This document shows positions 30,103-41,700 of a DNA stretch of 64,000 nucleotides, in pieces. Numbering within the stretch: position 1 is the first letter of the stretch; every line of letters starts with the position of its first letter. Made by a program: the position numbers and the translations under genes. The stretch lies in contig NC_088645.1 in NCBI RefSeq assembly GCF_964019385.1, positions 23,122,104 to 23,186,103 on the forward strand, read 5' to 3'. The notes under the pieces are model-generated. The model did no database searches, was not told the DNA's origin, and saw only the letters and a list, made by a program, of their open reading frames with translations. This DNA comes from Sycon ciliatum (Eukaryota; Porifera; Calcarea; Leucosolenida; Sycettidae).

Positions 30103-33100
30103 ATGTCTTTGCTGACGGTAGTGACTTCTTTTCTTGTCGTAATCGCTTTCTGCACTGTTACACTTCAAGCAGCTAGCATTCACACAGGAAGAAACGAAAT
30201 TCTTCGCGACGTTTCGTCCGGCAATTACCCTGCGGCCAAGAGCCGGGCGAGGCGTTCTCTCTGGAACTTCGGCGGCATGCTTGCGTGCGCAATTCCGAAT
30301 GTCGGCAACCCTGTCACAGCCGCTGCGCGATACACGAACTACGGCTGCTGGTGCGGAGTGGGCGGGAGCGGCGCACCCGTCGACGCTATCGACCGTTGCT
30401 GTCAAGTGCATGACGGATGCTACGATGCGACACGCGGGGCTGGTTGCGACGGCCTGAAGTTTCTTCCGTACAACTGGCAGTGCAAGGCAGGAGGAAGGAC
30501 GTCATGTGGCCAGTTTTACGAATCAGCGTGGGATCGCCTGCTCAGTAAGTATATTATATTAAATTTTCATCATGGATTGTACCTCATTCCAGTCACCCAC
30601 ATGCGATTGCCCATCTACAGTGTACATAAGTGGTGGGTATTGCTCAATATTCGCCGATTTTATTCACCACCGGCTGTTACAGCACCAGGCATCGTACTGG
30701 ATACGAGTTAGCGATACTTACGGTGCTTGGTGCTGCACTTGATTTCTCTTCAGTCAGCGCACCGGAGCTGGCGAGTGCCCTGGAAAGGTTCTATACGAAC
30801 TTCCGTAAACAGGACGTACCAACGAAATTCCTTGCTTGCCGCTGGATCCGCATGTGTGTTGAAAAGTCATCAGCCAACAGCGAGCATCTTCACAGACCAG
30901 CAAACAAGGTTTTGGATGCTCAGCATGTCGGTGGATTGCGGATCGAGCGGCAAGCAAGGAATTTCGTTTCAAATCAAGAGAAGTCCTGTTTACGGACGTT
31001 AGCGTAGAACCTTTCTAGGGCATACAACAGCTCCGGTGCGCTGACTGAAGAGAAATAAATGAGGGCAGAATCGCTTAGCTCGCTGTTCATAAACTGACTC
31101 TCGAATTGGCGCGATGCTCGCGGATTGGTCAAATCTTCGCATCGAAATGGATGATTATTGGCTCCCGCCATGCACGAGTGTGTTTTCCAAGGTGATTAGC
31201 GCCAGCTGGTTCTCCAAGGTGTCACCTCCCGGGCCACATGCACCAGTTTCGTGTACACGATCGATCCTAACAAGGTTGAACAAGATTCTGTCAAGAGCAC
31301 GTCATTCTCCGATTCATGCCAGAACATGCCAGTCGGTTTAAGATGGTATGGAGCATCAGAAAATCGAATTTTCGGTTCGATTATGGATGTGTCAAAGCGA
31401 AAGACAATGCGAAAAGTCGAATGAAAAAGGGGTTCAGCATGTAGCAGCAATTTTCGACTCCGTCACTCGAGTAAGTACTCGTACTGCAGTCTGTAGTTCT
31501 TTTCGAGCTTGAGAGCTAAACATTTTGAGATGCGCTGTGGTTGTTGCAATATGGCAAGAGTATGTAAACTTCGAATAGCAGGATAGCAAGTCGATTGGTT
31601 GGACTCGCTTCTCCTCCTTGCTGAAGGTCACCTGGATCGAACGGAGTTGCTGCTGTTTCTCGCGGCCGTTGAGGATGACGCGAAGCGACGGATGCTTCAT
31701 TTTGGATCAGGCCATTGGCGATCGGATCTCTTTGGCTGATCTCGCTGAAGCGACCGCCATGAACCGTTTTCGCTCTGGAAAAGTAACATTAGTTGGAGGC
31801 TACCTGGGTTAGCTAGGTCACGACGACTGCGCCGAGTGTTACAAACAACTGCTCCGTGTAGCACTGGAGCTGCGCTGTGCAGGTAGATCTACACGGTACG
31901 CAGATGAGAGCACTGCTTCATCATGCACAGCGAAACCTGTCTATGACGACCGCTCAAGGGACCTTCAAAACCTGGTCTCTGCTACCAGGTGGTCTCCTTA
32001 TGCAGGGTCATTTGACTGGAAATAGAATTCCTCGGTGCTGCATAATTATAGTTTCTGCGGTCTTCTAGGACAGGTGGTCGCCTTATCCGAGTGGTCGCCT
32101 TGACAGCCAGGTTTTATTGTACATGACTACAGTACTAGTGGTACTGGAGATCCGTGCAAGACCACTGCACCATGTACATGGACCGCGCGAGCTGCATTCG
32201 AAACTACGTTTCTGTTTGCGGGCCTTTTTCAGTCGAAACAAGCCCTAGTTTAGGGCTCTTTGAGCACCTGTCGTGACGATTCTCGAATTTCACTCGAAGA
32301 TTCGATTTGCTGATGCTCCGTAATGAAGTGATAACGACTTACGTTAGTTCTGCGCACATGTATACACGTATGACCAACATGACTCGTTTGTTGGGCTTTA
32401 GGGACGTTCGGGTGAATATGGAGAGGTAAGTGTAATTATTAACTTCAGCCTCGTGAATATAGGCGAATACTTACTAGTCTTCAAACCCTGGCTTCGCCTC
32501 GGCTTGTATCATTATCATCATCATCTGCTTTGCCGAAAAAAATAATAATACTAAAATAAAATAATAAAATAATAAACAGCATTATCGGTTTGTATACTAG
32601 TTAGTATTCGCCCGTAAGATATTCACTTCGGCTTCAGGTAATATTATATACATACACTTTGATGAAATCGGATGCTGCACCAATAATACAATGTGTACAA
32701 GACTAGCTCATAACTCGTACCCATGTGTCCTAATACACAGTTTGAAGTGGCACTAACTGTGGGTTTGAAATACCTACAGCTGCGCTCACTGAAATCCGAC
32801 CCAACGTGCAAAGCTGGCGCCCTCAACTTCCACAGCCCTCGATGCCCTGGAAATGGAATGAATGCGGCTGGGCGTACACATGCACACATGCAATGATGTA
32901 ATCGGAACTTGTCCAGGGCGCCAGCTTTGCACTTCGGGTCGGATTTCAGTGAGCGCAACTGTTCATTGAAATCCAGTCGCGATACTCAAGTTTGCGCCAT
33001 CTTGAATCCCAGTGTACACAAACATACACCTGGCCGGCCGGAATCAGTTCAGTTGGTCCGCAGGTCCTCACCGGACCAACATGTTGCCCACTGAGGCATG

Positions 33101-33524
33101 TTTAGTGCTGATGAGGTGCTGTGCACCCACTACATCCTGCACAGAGTGAAAGGCTGTGCTATGGCCGAAACGATCAAAAACTTGCTTTATGTGGTCCTGC
33201 AAAACGCATAATATTGTTATATTGGTCTCCGGGCCTGGGTTAAATCTGGCTTTGGAAAATGTATCTTTCATTGCTACCAGGTTCAGCCTCACCTCCTCTG
33301 TGCTGCGCTGATGAGTCCACAAAGTACGAAACAGTTCTGTCCGCAGATTGAGTATTGTGTATTGGTTGCATGTTGTCTGGTGTTGTGCAGATGGAGGCAA
33401 CAGTCGCTGTTCGCTCATGCTGTGCGACTGCGATAAGATGGTCACGGAGTGTTTCCTGCTGCACAACAGTGCCTACAACGCGTCGCACATCCAGTGGTTT
33501 GACCGAGGCCACTGCCAGCCTTAA
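30103..33524 (+). CDS. Secreted phospholipase A2, paralogue 1 (PLA2-1)
   Basis: Two exons: 30103-30544 (in-frame ATGs also at 30055 and 30076) and 33391-33524. The donor A|GTAAGT and acceptor GTGCAG join in phase 1. A hydrophobic signal ([19 protein letters not shown]) is followed by a propeptide ending in a basic RARRS site. The mature part has the calcium loop YGCWCGVGG and the catalytic [10 protein letters not shown] with His-Asp. Exon 2 carries the [11 protein letters not shown] cysteine motif typical of group I/II-like secreted PLA2. The product should hydrolyse the sn-2 ester of phospholipids with Ca2+, outside the cell. The 2.8-kb intron holds a foldback, a MITE and a hammerhead motif. 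No break is seen in the coding parts. Confidence 0.88.
30707..31083. mobile_element. Foldback element in PLA2-1 intron
   Basis: The left arm (about 30,735-30,822) and right arm (about 30,985-31,075) are reverse complements. Shared blocks are TCTCTTCAGTCAGCGCACCG then GAGCTG, GAAAGGTTCTA and GTCCGTAAACAGGAC. The inner part is again an inverted repeat around TTGCTTGCCGCT. Non-coding. Confidence 0.8.
32773..32962. mobile_element. Foldback MITE, GAAATCCGACCC family
   Basis: Arms contain GCGCTCACTGAAATCCGACC then AAAGCTGGCGCCCT, mirrored at 32,915-32,960. Related short foldbacks are at 36,971-37,122 and 41,701-41,781. Located in the PLA2-1 intron. Confidence 0.8.
33303..33346 (+). ncRNA. Hammerhead ribozyme motif in PLA2-1 intron
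   Basis: Stem I CTGCG/CGCAG pairs perfectly (33,303-33,307 with 33,342-33,346). CTGATGA is at 33,308-33,314, stem II is GTCC/GTAC (one mismatch), GAAAC is at 33,328-33,332, stem III is a minimal CAG/CTG, and the GTC triplet is at 33,339-33,341. It lies 45 bp upstream of the exon 2 acceptor. The surrounding ~130 bp recurs around 38,755-38,870. Confidence 0.75.
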
Positions 33525-35733
33525 CTAAACAGTGCGCCGCTACGCTGCATGCTGCAGCACGCTCACCGGTACCTCGACATGGTGCTGTACGCTGATGATG
33601 TAAGTAACGCAGCTGATAGACACATCGGCGCACATTGACACTGACAATACTGGCACAGTCTCTATATACATGTATGTACATTACAGTACACTGCTACTGT
33701 GCACAGATCAGCATGCTGCGTACCTGTACCTGTATGTGCGCTATGAACAGCCACAGAGGATGCTACTTAATACACGATTCTTGGATAATTTTAATTCCAA
33801 AATCATTTTTCCGATTCAGGTGTCCGAGTCGAATTTTCAGAAAATATATAATTATTGTTAAAAGTTTTCCTACACAAAAGTTGAAGAGCAAAATAATATT
33901 ATTGTGTTACAGTTTCTATTCTCTGGCAAAACAGTGCAGTCTTCTTGGTGGAGTGTTGGTCAGGCTGGCTTTCCCGCATCTGCAGAAACGCCACCACCCT
34001 CTAGGCAAGAAGATGAAGTTGCTGCAGCTGCTCAGGTAGTCCCGGAGTGTCCGACGGGGACATTTTGAAAATAGGGTGAAAATCCTGCATTCTGGGAACT
34101 TTTGGCATTGTGCTAAAAAAAGTGGTCCGGCCACATGCACAGCCATACCGGCCACATGCACAGCCGGACCGGCCGGACCGACTGCTACGCCCCTGCAAGT
34201 TCTGCTGAGCATCGAATCCCAAGTAACCAGACATAAGCAGAGTAAGCAGACATTGTAGACGCAGCAGCAGAGTGAACAACCAACCCATGAGCACCCTGGC
34301 GACACACAGGCCAGTGTATCTCCCCAGATAGCTGGGACCGCTTCGGAGTACTACGGCACACTATTTAGACCCGTCCAAGTCCAGTACTCCATGATGAACC
34401 GAGTCGTTTATGCCCTGTGGCTGCATGTGCAGCTCAGTTTACTTCACAACTGTTGTTTTGATGCTGAAAATGCCAAATCAAAGGCAGGCATAGCACGGAG
34501 AAGTGTTTTCTTCTCACACTCTACATGGTTCTGAAGATGGGGTGACTGGCCCAAAACGTCATAATTTTTTCGGCATAAAAGATAAAGAAGTTTTCATCCA
34601 GCGCATGCGCCGAGTGTGAACAGTAACTGAATAGAGCGGTTGTGAGTTGACAAACCCCCTTTTCTTTATAAGGCAGTTGCGTGATGTCCACCACTCTCTG
34701 ACTGTCCATGTTGAAGTAAGTAAGGTGACTTATCTTCCACATGGCCACTAGAAGGAAAATAGTAGCTATAGACTGAAGACTAGCTTTAGACTGAAGACTA
34801 AGGTACGTGTGCTAGTACCAGAAGAATGGCAGAGTAGGCGTTTCCCAAATCGGCTGGCCGAAAAATTCGCCAAAAACAGTGTTTTTTTTTAGAAATCACT
34901 GATCTTTTCGCCCAATATGCAATTTTCGCACTGAATTCGCCGAAAATCGACGGCTGGCACTAGAAGGAAAACAGTAGCTATAGACTGAAGGCAGGAGACT
35001 AAGGTACGTGTACCAGTACCAGAAGAATGGCAGGGGCTTTGTGCATTCGTGTGTGCACTGTCTATAGGGACTGGAGCAGAAGTAACTGGAAATGGGACCT
35101 GCAAAATGAACGACTGGAGACAGAGCCGTTAGATGTGTGCTTGCGTGAGCCACGAGGGACGGCGATAGCACGATATTTCTTGACAAGTGATCTAAATCCT
35201 GTTTAGAACTGGCCGCCTTCACATTCACGTACGAAACGACAACGAGAAACAAAACGACATGAAGAGTCGACGAGGAGACAAAAAGTTTTAAAAATTGCAA
35301 CTTGTTTAATATAAAATAGAAGAGGAAAACACATGAAAACGAGTTATGAAGCAACTATCCACGAATATGACAAGATGAAAAGCGGTCAGTACGCGCGATA
35401 ATATCGTTTCCATGTGTTTTCTTCTTCTATTTACATGATTTCATACTTGTTCATTATGCGAGTTCAAACTTGTTTTAAATACCTTGATATTCTTTGTTCA
35501 CCGCTCAGTGATGCACTCTCACTGATGACAACACAAGAAAACGGTCTCAGAGACAACAATTAAATCGTTCCTTGATGATGTGTGTACAGGTAGATGCATG
35601 ATAACACAGAGTGACTGCGCAGTGCGCACTTTATCTTATTCGTTTGCAATTTAAAAACAACGTGAAAGCAAGAAAGGAGAAGTTCAATTCCACGAGCATG
35701 CAGACGGGTGCTGCACGGCACGCCTGGCATGGT
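33525..35733. other. Between convergent PLA2-1 and PLA2-2; no gene seen
   Basis: Mostly unique-looking non-coding DNA. The stretch AGTAGCTATAGACTGAAG with AAGGTACGTGT occurs twice (34,761-34,820 and 34,972-35,030), a diverged ~200-bp direct repeat. A CGGCCACATGCACAGCC motif is duplicated near 34,128-34,160. Open frames are short and lack protein features. Confidence 0.45.
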
Positions 35734-36362
35734 TTAGCATCCGTCAAACCGGTTGAAGTACTTGATGTTTCTGCTGTTGTATAGGTAGTTGTACCGCCTC
35801 CAGCACTGAACGGCCACTTGATCACACCTGCACATCATGTGCTCGCACGCGGTGTTAGTCTTGGAGGGGTCTAAACCACGCATAGGTCAGACAAGAACAG
35901 AAGGAGAAGAGCAATGTTGGTGACTAGTGGCCGACACAGTGTAACACATTACGGAGTCTGCAAGGTACTCATATCAACACTCAAGCAAACAAACATTACC
36001 TGAAGCTTTCTAACAATTGAAACAATGCAGAAGCTCTTTAGCCATAAACTAGCATAGCAGTACTTGTGGTAGTAACCAAGGCGATTCGTGTCGATCCGCC
36101 AAAGTACTGAAGCACTGGTTAGCCTTGCGTGCATTATAACACCGAGAAAGGAGGTGTTCCTTACATGGGAGCAAGAAAATACTCTTGCTTGGGGTACCCC
36201 CCCCCCCCCCGTCCCTCACTTCCACGATTGTAAGTCGCACTTGATTAAAAGTTGTCCCCCATTTGATCTCAATAAAACCTTCCTGACATGATGCCTCAGC
36301 TGATACTGTTTATTGCCATCCTTAAACTGGTGTCACCTCGCTGCGAGTGTGTGTGTGTGTGT

Positions 36363-36410
<48 letters not shown>

Positions 36411-36621
36411 ATGTGTGTACGTGTGTGTGGGCGTGCGTGTGTGTGTGTGTGTGTCTGATAGAGCGTCGTATGGTGTTCGCTGTTCTCGCTGCTGCAACCG
36501 TCAGTTCCGTCGACAGAGTGACCCGAGTCGTCATCTCCGTTTCTGCTCCTGACAATGACTCTGGCTCCTTTCGGAGTGGCGTGGCCCTTGTGGCAACCAA
36601 GCTACAGTAGTAGTAGTAGTA

Positions 36622-36654
<33 letters not shown>

Positions 36655-36673
36655 CGTGTGTGCGAGTGCACGC

Positions 36674-36745
<72 letters not shown>

Positions 36746-37845
36746 ATGTGTGTGCTGCTACGACAGCGCAAGCCAAATTCCACTACTAGTATCGGCGCAC
36801 GTTTATGGTCCCAAGCCTCAAATGTAGCCGGGAAGCTGTGCATGGTAGCCTAGTTCCCCAGTCCACACCGGGTCAACCATACGACTAACGTACATCATTG
36901 TACTCATGTCGTACTAGTAAGTCTCGAGCAATGCACTGGCCAGCGTACTACACAATGTTCATTTAGCCGGCACAGTGCTGCTCAATGAAATCCAGTTGAG
37001 TCACTCAAGTACGCACCGGGCGTTGCACAGCCCTAGACCTGCGAGCACTGGGCTGAGAAATGGTGGAAGGTGCAAACGTGTTACGTGAGTGACGCGACTG
37101 GATTTCATTGAGCGGCAGTGTACAGAATCATTGTGCATCAGGATCGTCACTGCGCAAGCCATAGGCCACGGGTACTCATCCTGCGGATACGTGTGAGCAA
37201 TAACAATAAAACCATAAGGATACATACGCTGCTTAGGACGGTGCAGCACTTACTGATGTATGTGCGGTATATGTTGGAAACATGGCGAGTCACGCGTCGC
37301 GCCGTCCTGGAAAGACGACTAGTCACGCGTCGCGCAGTCCTGGAAATGCGGCTAGTAACGCGTCGCGCGGTCCTGGACAGGCGGCGCAAGAAGCTCCTCT
37401 TCTTCCGTCCCCGCTCCTCCTGTGGAGCGCACTGTACGCGGCCTCCGGAGCAACTGTGTTTGTAGGTGTAAAACTTTGGATTCTCGCAGCGGGCAGCAAT
37501 AGCTCTGTTGTAACACTCGTCGTGTGCCTTACAACACTCATCTATTTTGTCGACCGTCCTACCTTTGCCTCCGACGCCGCACCAGCATCCGTAATTGATG
37601 TATCGGACTGCACCCTGCACGAAGTTCACGTTCGGTATCTCGCAGTCTATCATGCGTGCGAACTCCAACAGGCTGCGCTTGCCGCGACTCAGTTCGGCTG
37701 CGGACGAGGCGGCCAAGATGTCGGAGTGCTCGCCGGCGAGTTTCGCCCTGCCTTTGCGCTCCGCACCGGCTGCCGGTTTGCTGCAGAATGCCAGAACAAT
37801 GCAGGCAGCAAGCAGGGCTGCCATGATGCCAGCTCGCGACGCCAT
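35734..37845 (-). CDS. Secreted phospholipase A2, paralogue 2 with Arg-rich insert (PLA2-2)
   Basis: Minus strand, two exons: 37845-37254 and 35870-35734 (stop TAA), joined in phase 1 like the other paralogues. A signal peptide (MAALLAACIVLAFCSKPAAG) and a propeptide ending RGKRS precede the mature part. The mature part has [11 protein letters not shown] and ECCKAHDECYN (calcium loop and His-Asp), and exon 2 has CRCDQVAVQCW. Oddly, between the cysteine after GGRVQ and the exon end there is an inserted basic segment: RGRKKRS, then three 11-residue repeats SRTARRVTSRI / SRTARRVTSRL / SRTARRVTRHV. Its relatives have a short acidic/aromatic KEAKYWYDY segment there. The insert could bind membranes or polyanions, or be released by proteases (inference). 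The intron holds long GT microsatellites. Confidence 0.87.
36343..36765 (+). repeat. (GT)n/(TG)n microsatellites in PLA2-2 intron
   Basis: Two blocks (about 36,345-36,455 and 36,620-36,760) of GT repeats with CG interruptions, separated by about 160 bp. Cys/Val and His/Thr repeat ORFs over them are artefacts. Confidence 0.95.
36971..37122. mobile_element. Foldback MITE in PLA2-2 intron
   Basis: Arms CACAGTGCTGCTCAATGAAA then TCCAGTTGAGTCACTCAAGT are mirrored, with changes, at 37,085-37,122. It shares the AATGAAATCCAGTC end sequence with 32,962-32,985. Confidence 0.75.
37281..37390 (-). repeat. 33-bp coding tandem repeat in PLA2-2
   Basis: Three 33-bp units around AGTCACGCGTCGCGCCGTCC (plus strand) encode the 11-residue SRTARRVTSR(L/I) repeat. 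Period and reading frame agree, so copy-number change would keep the gene open. Confidence 0.9.
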
Positions 37846-39344
37846 TCTATCGCGTTTTCCTTGGTGGGATCTCAGAGCAAAGGCTCGTAGTGATTGCCGT
37901 TATCACTGGCAAGACGGCACACTAGCAGGAGTGGCCACAGCTCGTCGACTAAGTCTCTAGCGCCTCACAACTGAAACAACGAGTACTGGTAAAGGGAAAT
38001 AACCGTTTGGTAGCTCCACTGCACTCGATGTTTGGCACAGTTCGGAGGAGTAAGGATTTTTTGAAAGCTCCAGCGACTCGTGTCAACGCCCCTAGTTTTC
38101 TCTGCAATGACCAAACACGGTCCTTTCAACTGCCACCGAGTCTCCGCGCTAGACAAGTACAGCGATGGTCCATAATGATTATGTACTCCACGGGTAGTCC
38201 CTTGTCTCTTGCCTTTCATTTCAGCTTGTCCATGACAGGACAACCATGAACAAGACTACAACACGTACACACGTTGACGGAATCTGAGCTAGGGCTGTTT
38301 CACATTGCCAGGCCTAGTATTGGCAGCCTCAACTACTTGCTCAAGTACAAGTCATGTACAAGTCATGTAGATGTATCTGCCAGTGAGTCACTGTGCAACA
38401 GATGCGCCTAACTGTCAACTGGAAGCGAACTAACACATCGCTCGCTGAACTCTGCCGCATGATATCTTACTGAAGTACAATAATACATATAGCTGCGGAA
38501 TGATTGCATTGTGGAGTCTCGGAGCAATGTTGAACGGACAGAGCCAAGCCACGGAGAACATTTTGCTTTTGGTATTCGCCTACTAGGGCTACGCTGGTGC
38601 GGTACTACACATACATGTAGTAAAGGAGCGGCGTTTGAGTTGCCCACTGGCCTGGACTAGTGTCATCATGACAAATGTAGTACAATCGTCATGTACTACT
38701 TGGAGCATTCTAGCTCTGGCAAGGTACGTTCGGGCATGGTTTTAGGTATTAAATCTGGCTTTGGAAAATTTATTTTTCATTGCTATCAGGTTCGGCTTCG
38801 TTTTCCTCTGTGCTACGCTGATGAGTCCACGAAGGCCAAAACAGTTCTGTCCACAGATTGAGTTTTACTTCGAAGTAGTATGTTGTTCGGGTAGCGACTA
38901 GAGAAGAGCAAGAGCTTCAAAACAACTTTTCCTGTAGCTGTGTGCTGCCAAACGCAGGTTAACCGTTACCATTGCCTAGCTTAAGGCCACTGCTAAGCGC
39001 CTTTTGCCAGACGTCCAGCAGCGATGAAACAGACCTATGATAAATTAGTCATTCGTGCTAGGGTTTCCGCCACGTAATAATGCCTCCTGGTGCGATTGAA
39101 GAAGCCTCTTATACGAGCAATCACACAACGTGCTATCACTGGCCTGACACAACAACTAAAGAAAAAGGAAAGAAAAAAGTAATGCCTCCTGGTTGTCGTG
39201 GTTTGTTCGCCCTGCCTGGTGTGGGTGAATGTGAGTAAACGAGTTCTTACCTATACAGCGGTAGCTTGAGGATGACAGCATATTACAAGGTGGAGGACAC
39301 ATTTATAGAGAGGTTAAATAAATATGCACGCTATTTCCGACGTG
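37846..39344. other. No gene seen
   Basis: Non-coding flank of PLA2-2. It contains the diverged repeat at 38,755-38,870 with a dead hammerhead, and a fragment GACAGCATATTACAAGGTGG (39,274) of the foldback family seen at 9.75 kb. Confidence 0.45.
38814..38857 (+). ncRNA. Decayed hammerhead motif
   Basis: CTGATGA and GTCC/GGCC are present, but the GAAAC element reads AAAAC, so an essential core G is lost. The stem III CAG/CTG and GTC triplet remain. The flanks match the 33.3-kb copy, so this is a mutated relative and should not cleave. Confidence 0.6.
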
Positions 39345-39825
39345 TAGCCCTTTCCCAAAGGTGCTCGCCCTTTTTTCGCCCCTTTTGGCCCTTTTTGGAA
39401 AAGCCCGTTTCTTTCGCCCTTTTTTGCGTTTTTGGTGAATATCGCCCTTTTTGAGCATTTTTCTAGCTCAAAAAGCGCTAAAATCTGGTTGCTCGTGCAT
39501 GCGATCACAGTTTCCGAGTGCTCGACGGACCTTGCAGTTATTGGCCCGCCGCTTTTTTTGGGGGGGGGGGGGGGCAACAAGTTGGTGAAGCTTGTACAAG
39601 TACTACACAATGCTGTAAAAAGTGTTTTTTTTAATACTTTTCTTCCTGTTTTGCCTTTCGCGCACCCATAAATGGAAGAATGTGTATTCATTTCTCAGCT
39701 TGGGTTCATATCTGAACATATATCATGGCTATGCTTCACTGAAAAAAGAGCACTTTTTCAGCATATTTTGAGGGACGCGAAAAGCACTAAGTGCGAATTA
39801 AAAGAGCACCTTTGGGAAAGGGCTA
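39345..39825. mobile_element. Non-autonomous element with perfect 22-bp ends
   Basis: TAGCCCTTTCCCAAAGGTGC (plus TC) at 39,345-39,366 is exactly mirrored at 39,804-39,825. The 481-bp interior is rich in AAAAAGGGC/GCCCTTTTT and has no transposase. Confidence 0.85.
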
Positions 39826-39959
39826 CCGGCGTGACGCGCAATTTCACGTCAAACTTGGCATAAAACCCCAAATTTCGACGTGAGCAGCAAGTCACTCGCG
39901 TTGATTTTTCGACGTGCGACGGTGCGAGTCAAATAACGCGAGCTGAACTTTCGCGTCGC

Positions 39960-40106
39960 GTCAGAAATAATGTATAGTAGTTTATCGCCTTCTTAGTATT
40001 TGACCCCACTAATTTCCCTGATACCTAAGCGGTCAAATATATCGCGTATTTGACTGCTTAGTCAAATGCACGATATATTTGACTACTTATATTTGACTCC
40101 TTAGAA
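39960..40106. repeat. Palindromic AT-rich repeats
   Basis: Multiple TATTTGAC/GTCAAATA motifs in both orientations form nested palindromes, for example around ATATATCGCG and GCACGATATATT. Confidence 0.6.
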
Positions 40107-40510
40107 TTTCTTGGACTTAGAAATTTTCTCTCCAACTTAGAAAAAGAAATTTTTGAAGAAAGCAGAAACACACAAGATGGGATTTGAACCCACAACCTTG
40201 TGAATCTCAGTCACTCTTCCTTACCACCCAGCCACTGTGCTACCGATGCTGAACCTAGTTTAAACAATGATCCTGACTTTCAATGCAGTACAATGCAGTA
40301 TAGGCTATAGTATAATACTAGAATTACAAGGATATGTCGTAGAAGCGAAACTATTGCGTGGAGAACACGATAAATAGATTATAGACCTCATAGTTGGTCT
40401 ATACGGGATATATAGACCTCGTAAAAGACCTCGGGGGACCTCGGTCTTTTACTCGGTCTATATATCCTGTATAGACCTCCTAACCGGTCTATAATCTATA
40501 CTTATCACTC
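40107..40510 (-). mobile_element. tRNA-Leu-derived SINE joined to a foldback, copy 1
   Basis: On the minus strand 40,246-40,170 resembles a tRNA-Leu gene: GTAGCACAGTGGCTGGGTGG (A-box), an anticodon arm GTGA-CTGAGAT-TCAC and a T arm TGGGTTCAAATCCCA (B-box). The acceptor stem is not complete, so it is not a working tRNA. Next to it, 40,370-40,505 is a long hairpin around GACCTCGTAAAAGACCTCG / CGAGGTCTTTTAC-type arms and TATAGACC. The same two parts recur at 40,620-41,040. Confidence 0.65.
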
Positions 40511-40619
40511 TTCTATATGGACCTCCACTAATTCTCGTGATCCCTGACTGGTCCTATATTACCCATATCACCGCAATATCGACCGCTTGTATCGACCACT
40601 TAGGCATTGTAATCTTTCG

Positions 40620-41040
40620 ACTTTGGAGGGACTTAGAATTTTTCTCTCCACTTCAAAAAGAAAAATTGAAAGAAAGAAGACAAAGGAAGAGAACAAGCAG
40701 GATTTGAACTCACAACAGTATGAATCTCAAGCAACCCCTTATACCACCCAGCCACTGTGCTGCAGATGCTGAAATCTGTTGTTCTTACAGTCTTGTACCC
40801 AAAATAGGCAACATCCTATGTACACTATAGTACAAATGCTATACTAAAAAGGTTAAAATAGCTCCTAAAGGTTCAAATTTTGGGGTTATGGCAAAGGAAT
40901 CGTGATAAATAGGATATTGACCTCGACTTCGGTCTATATGGGAAATATAGGCCTCGTAAAAGACCTCGGCGGACCTCGGTCTTTTACTCGGCCTATATTT
41001 CCCATATAGACCTCGTCTTGGTCAATATCCTATACGTATA
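40620..41040 (-). mobile_element. tRNA-Leu-derived SINE joined to a foldback, copy 2
   Basis: Second, diverged copy of the unit just described. It has GATTTGAACTCACAAC and ACCACCCAGCCACTGTGCTG (tRNA-like part, about 40,695-40,765), then a hairpin at 40,905-41,035 (GGCCTATATTTCCCATATAG against its reverse complement). Spacing from copy 1 is about 520 bp in the same orientation, so a tandem duplication is likely. Confidence 0.65.
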
Positions 41041-41426
41041 GTATAGTATTTATTCATATTTCTCTAGGGCAGTCCCCACAGACCTATGGTCTCCTTACGG
41101 GGTACCCTAGCCAATCTAGGAGTGCGGTACGAAATTGACTTGGTGAAGCAGCAAGGCGGACCGATGCCGGAATTGAGTTCCAGCGGTCAGCGGCTAAATA
41201 GGAAAGAGAGGAATAACCAAATCGAGAGGAGGCTCGTGGCAGTACGTGCATCTTAACCTCTCTACTGTGCTGATTCCTGACCTCGAATAAATATACTCAG
41301 TGGTTGGTAGAGTCCCGATCGTACCGTCTCAACCCTATGGGGCCAAGTCCCCTGATCGAACCCTCTGTATTCTAGGGGGGGGGGAGGGGGGGGGCGGGGG
41401 TAAAAAAGTAATAAAAAAGTGTTACA

Positions 41427-41560
41427 ACCGGCTATACAATTGTATTGAGAAGCACAACCCGCTTAGGAAGTTTCGCTTGTGCCAAGCCACCACCTTGCCT
41501 GTAATACCAGGGTGGCAGATGCAGCGCCTCACGGGGGGAGGTGACCTCCTAAATCCTCGA
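41427..41560 (-). mobile_element. SINE 3'-part fragment
   Basis: Reverse complement of the tail of the 13,996-14,300 SINE (CCGGCTATACAATTGTATTG, AGGAAGTTTCGCTTGTGCC, TGGCAGATGCAGCGC). Confidence 0.65.
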
Positions 41561-41700
41561 TTTGTACCCGAGATCTTCAATCTGCTGTTTAGTCCGTCCA
41601 TTCTTCTGTTCTGTGTAGCGTATAGAGCAGCTGGAGTTGGTAGACGGCCCGGGCTTTTAAAGACTCCCAGCTAGAGAGGCAAAGCGCTGGCTGTGAACTA

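Noticed and set aside
35518..35550. CTGATGACAACACAAGAAAAC, hammerhead-like
   Set aside because: No stem II pairing between CTGATGA and GAAA.
40170..40246. Functional tRNA-Leu gene
   Set aside because: A- and B-box and the anticodon arm are recognisable, but the acceptor stem does not close and a second diverged copy sits in the same repeat, so it is a SINE head.
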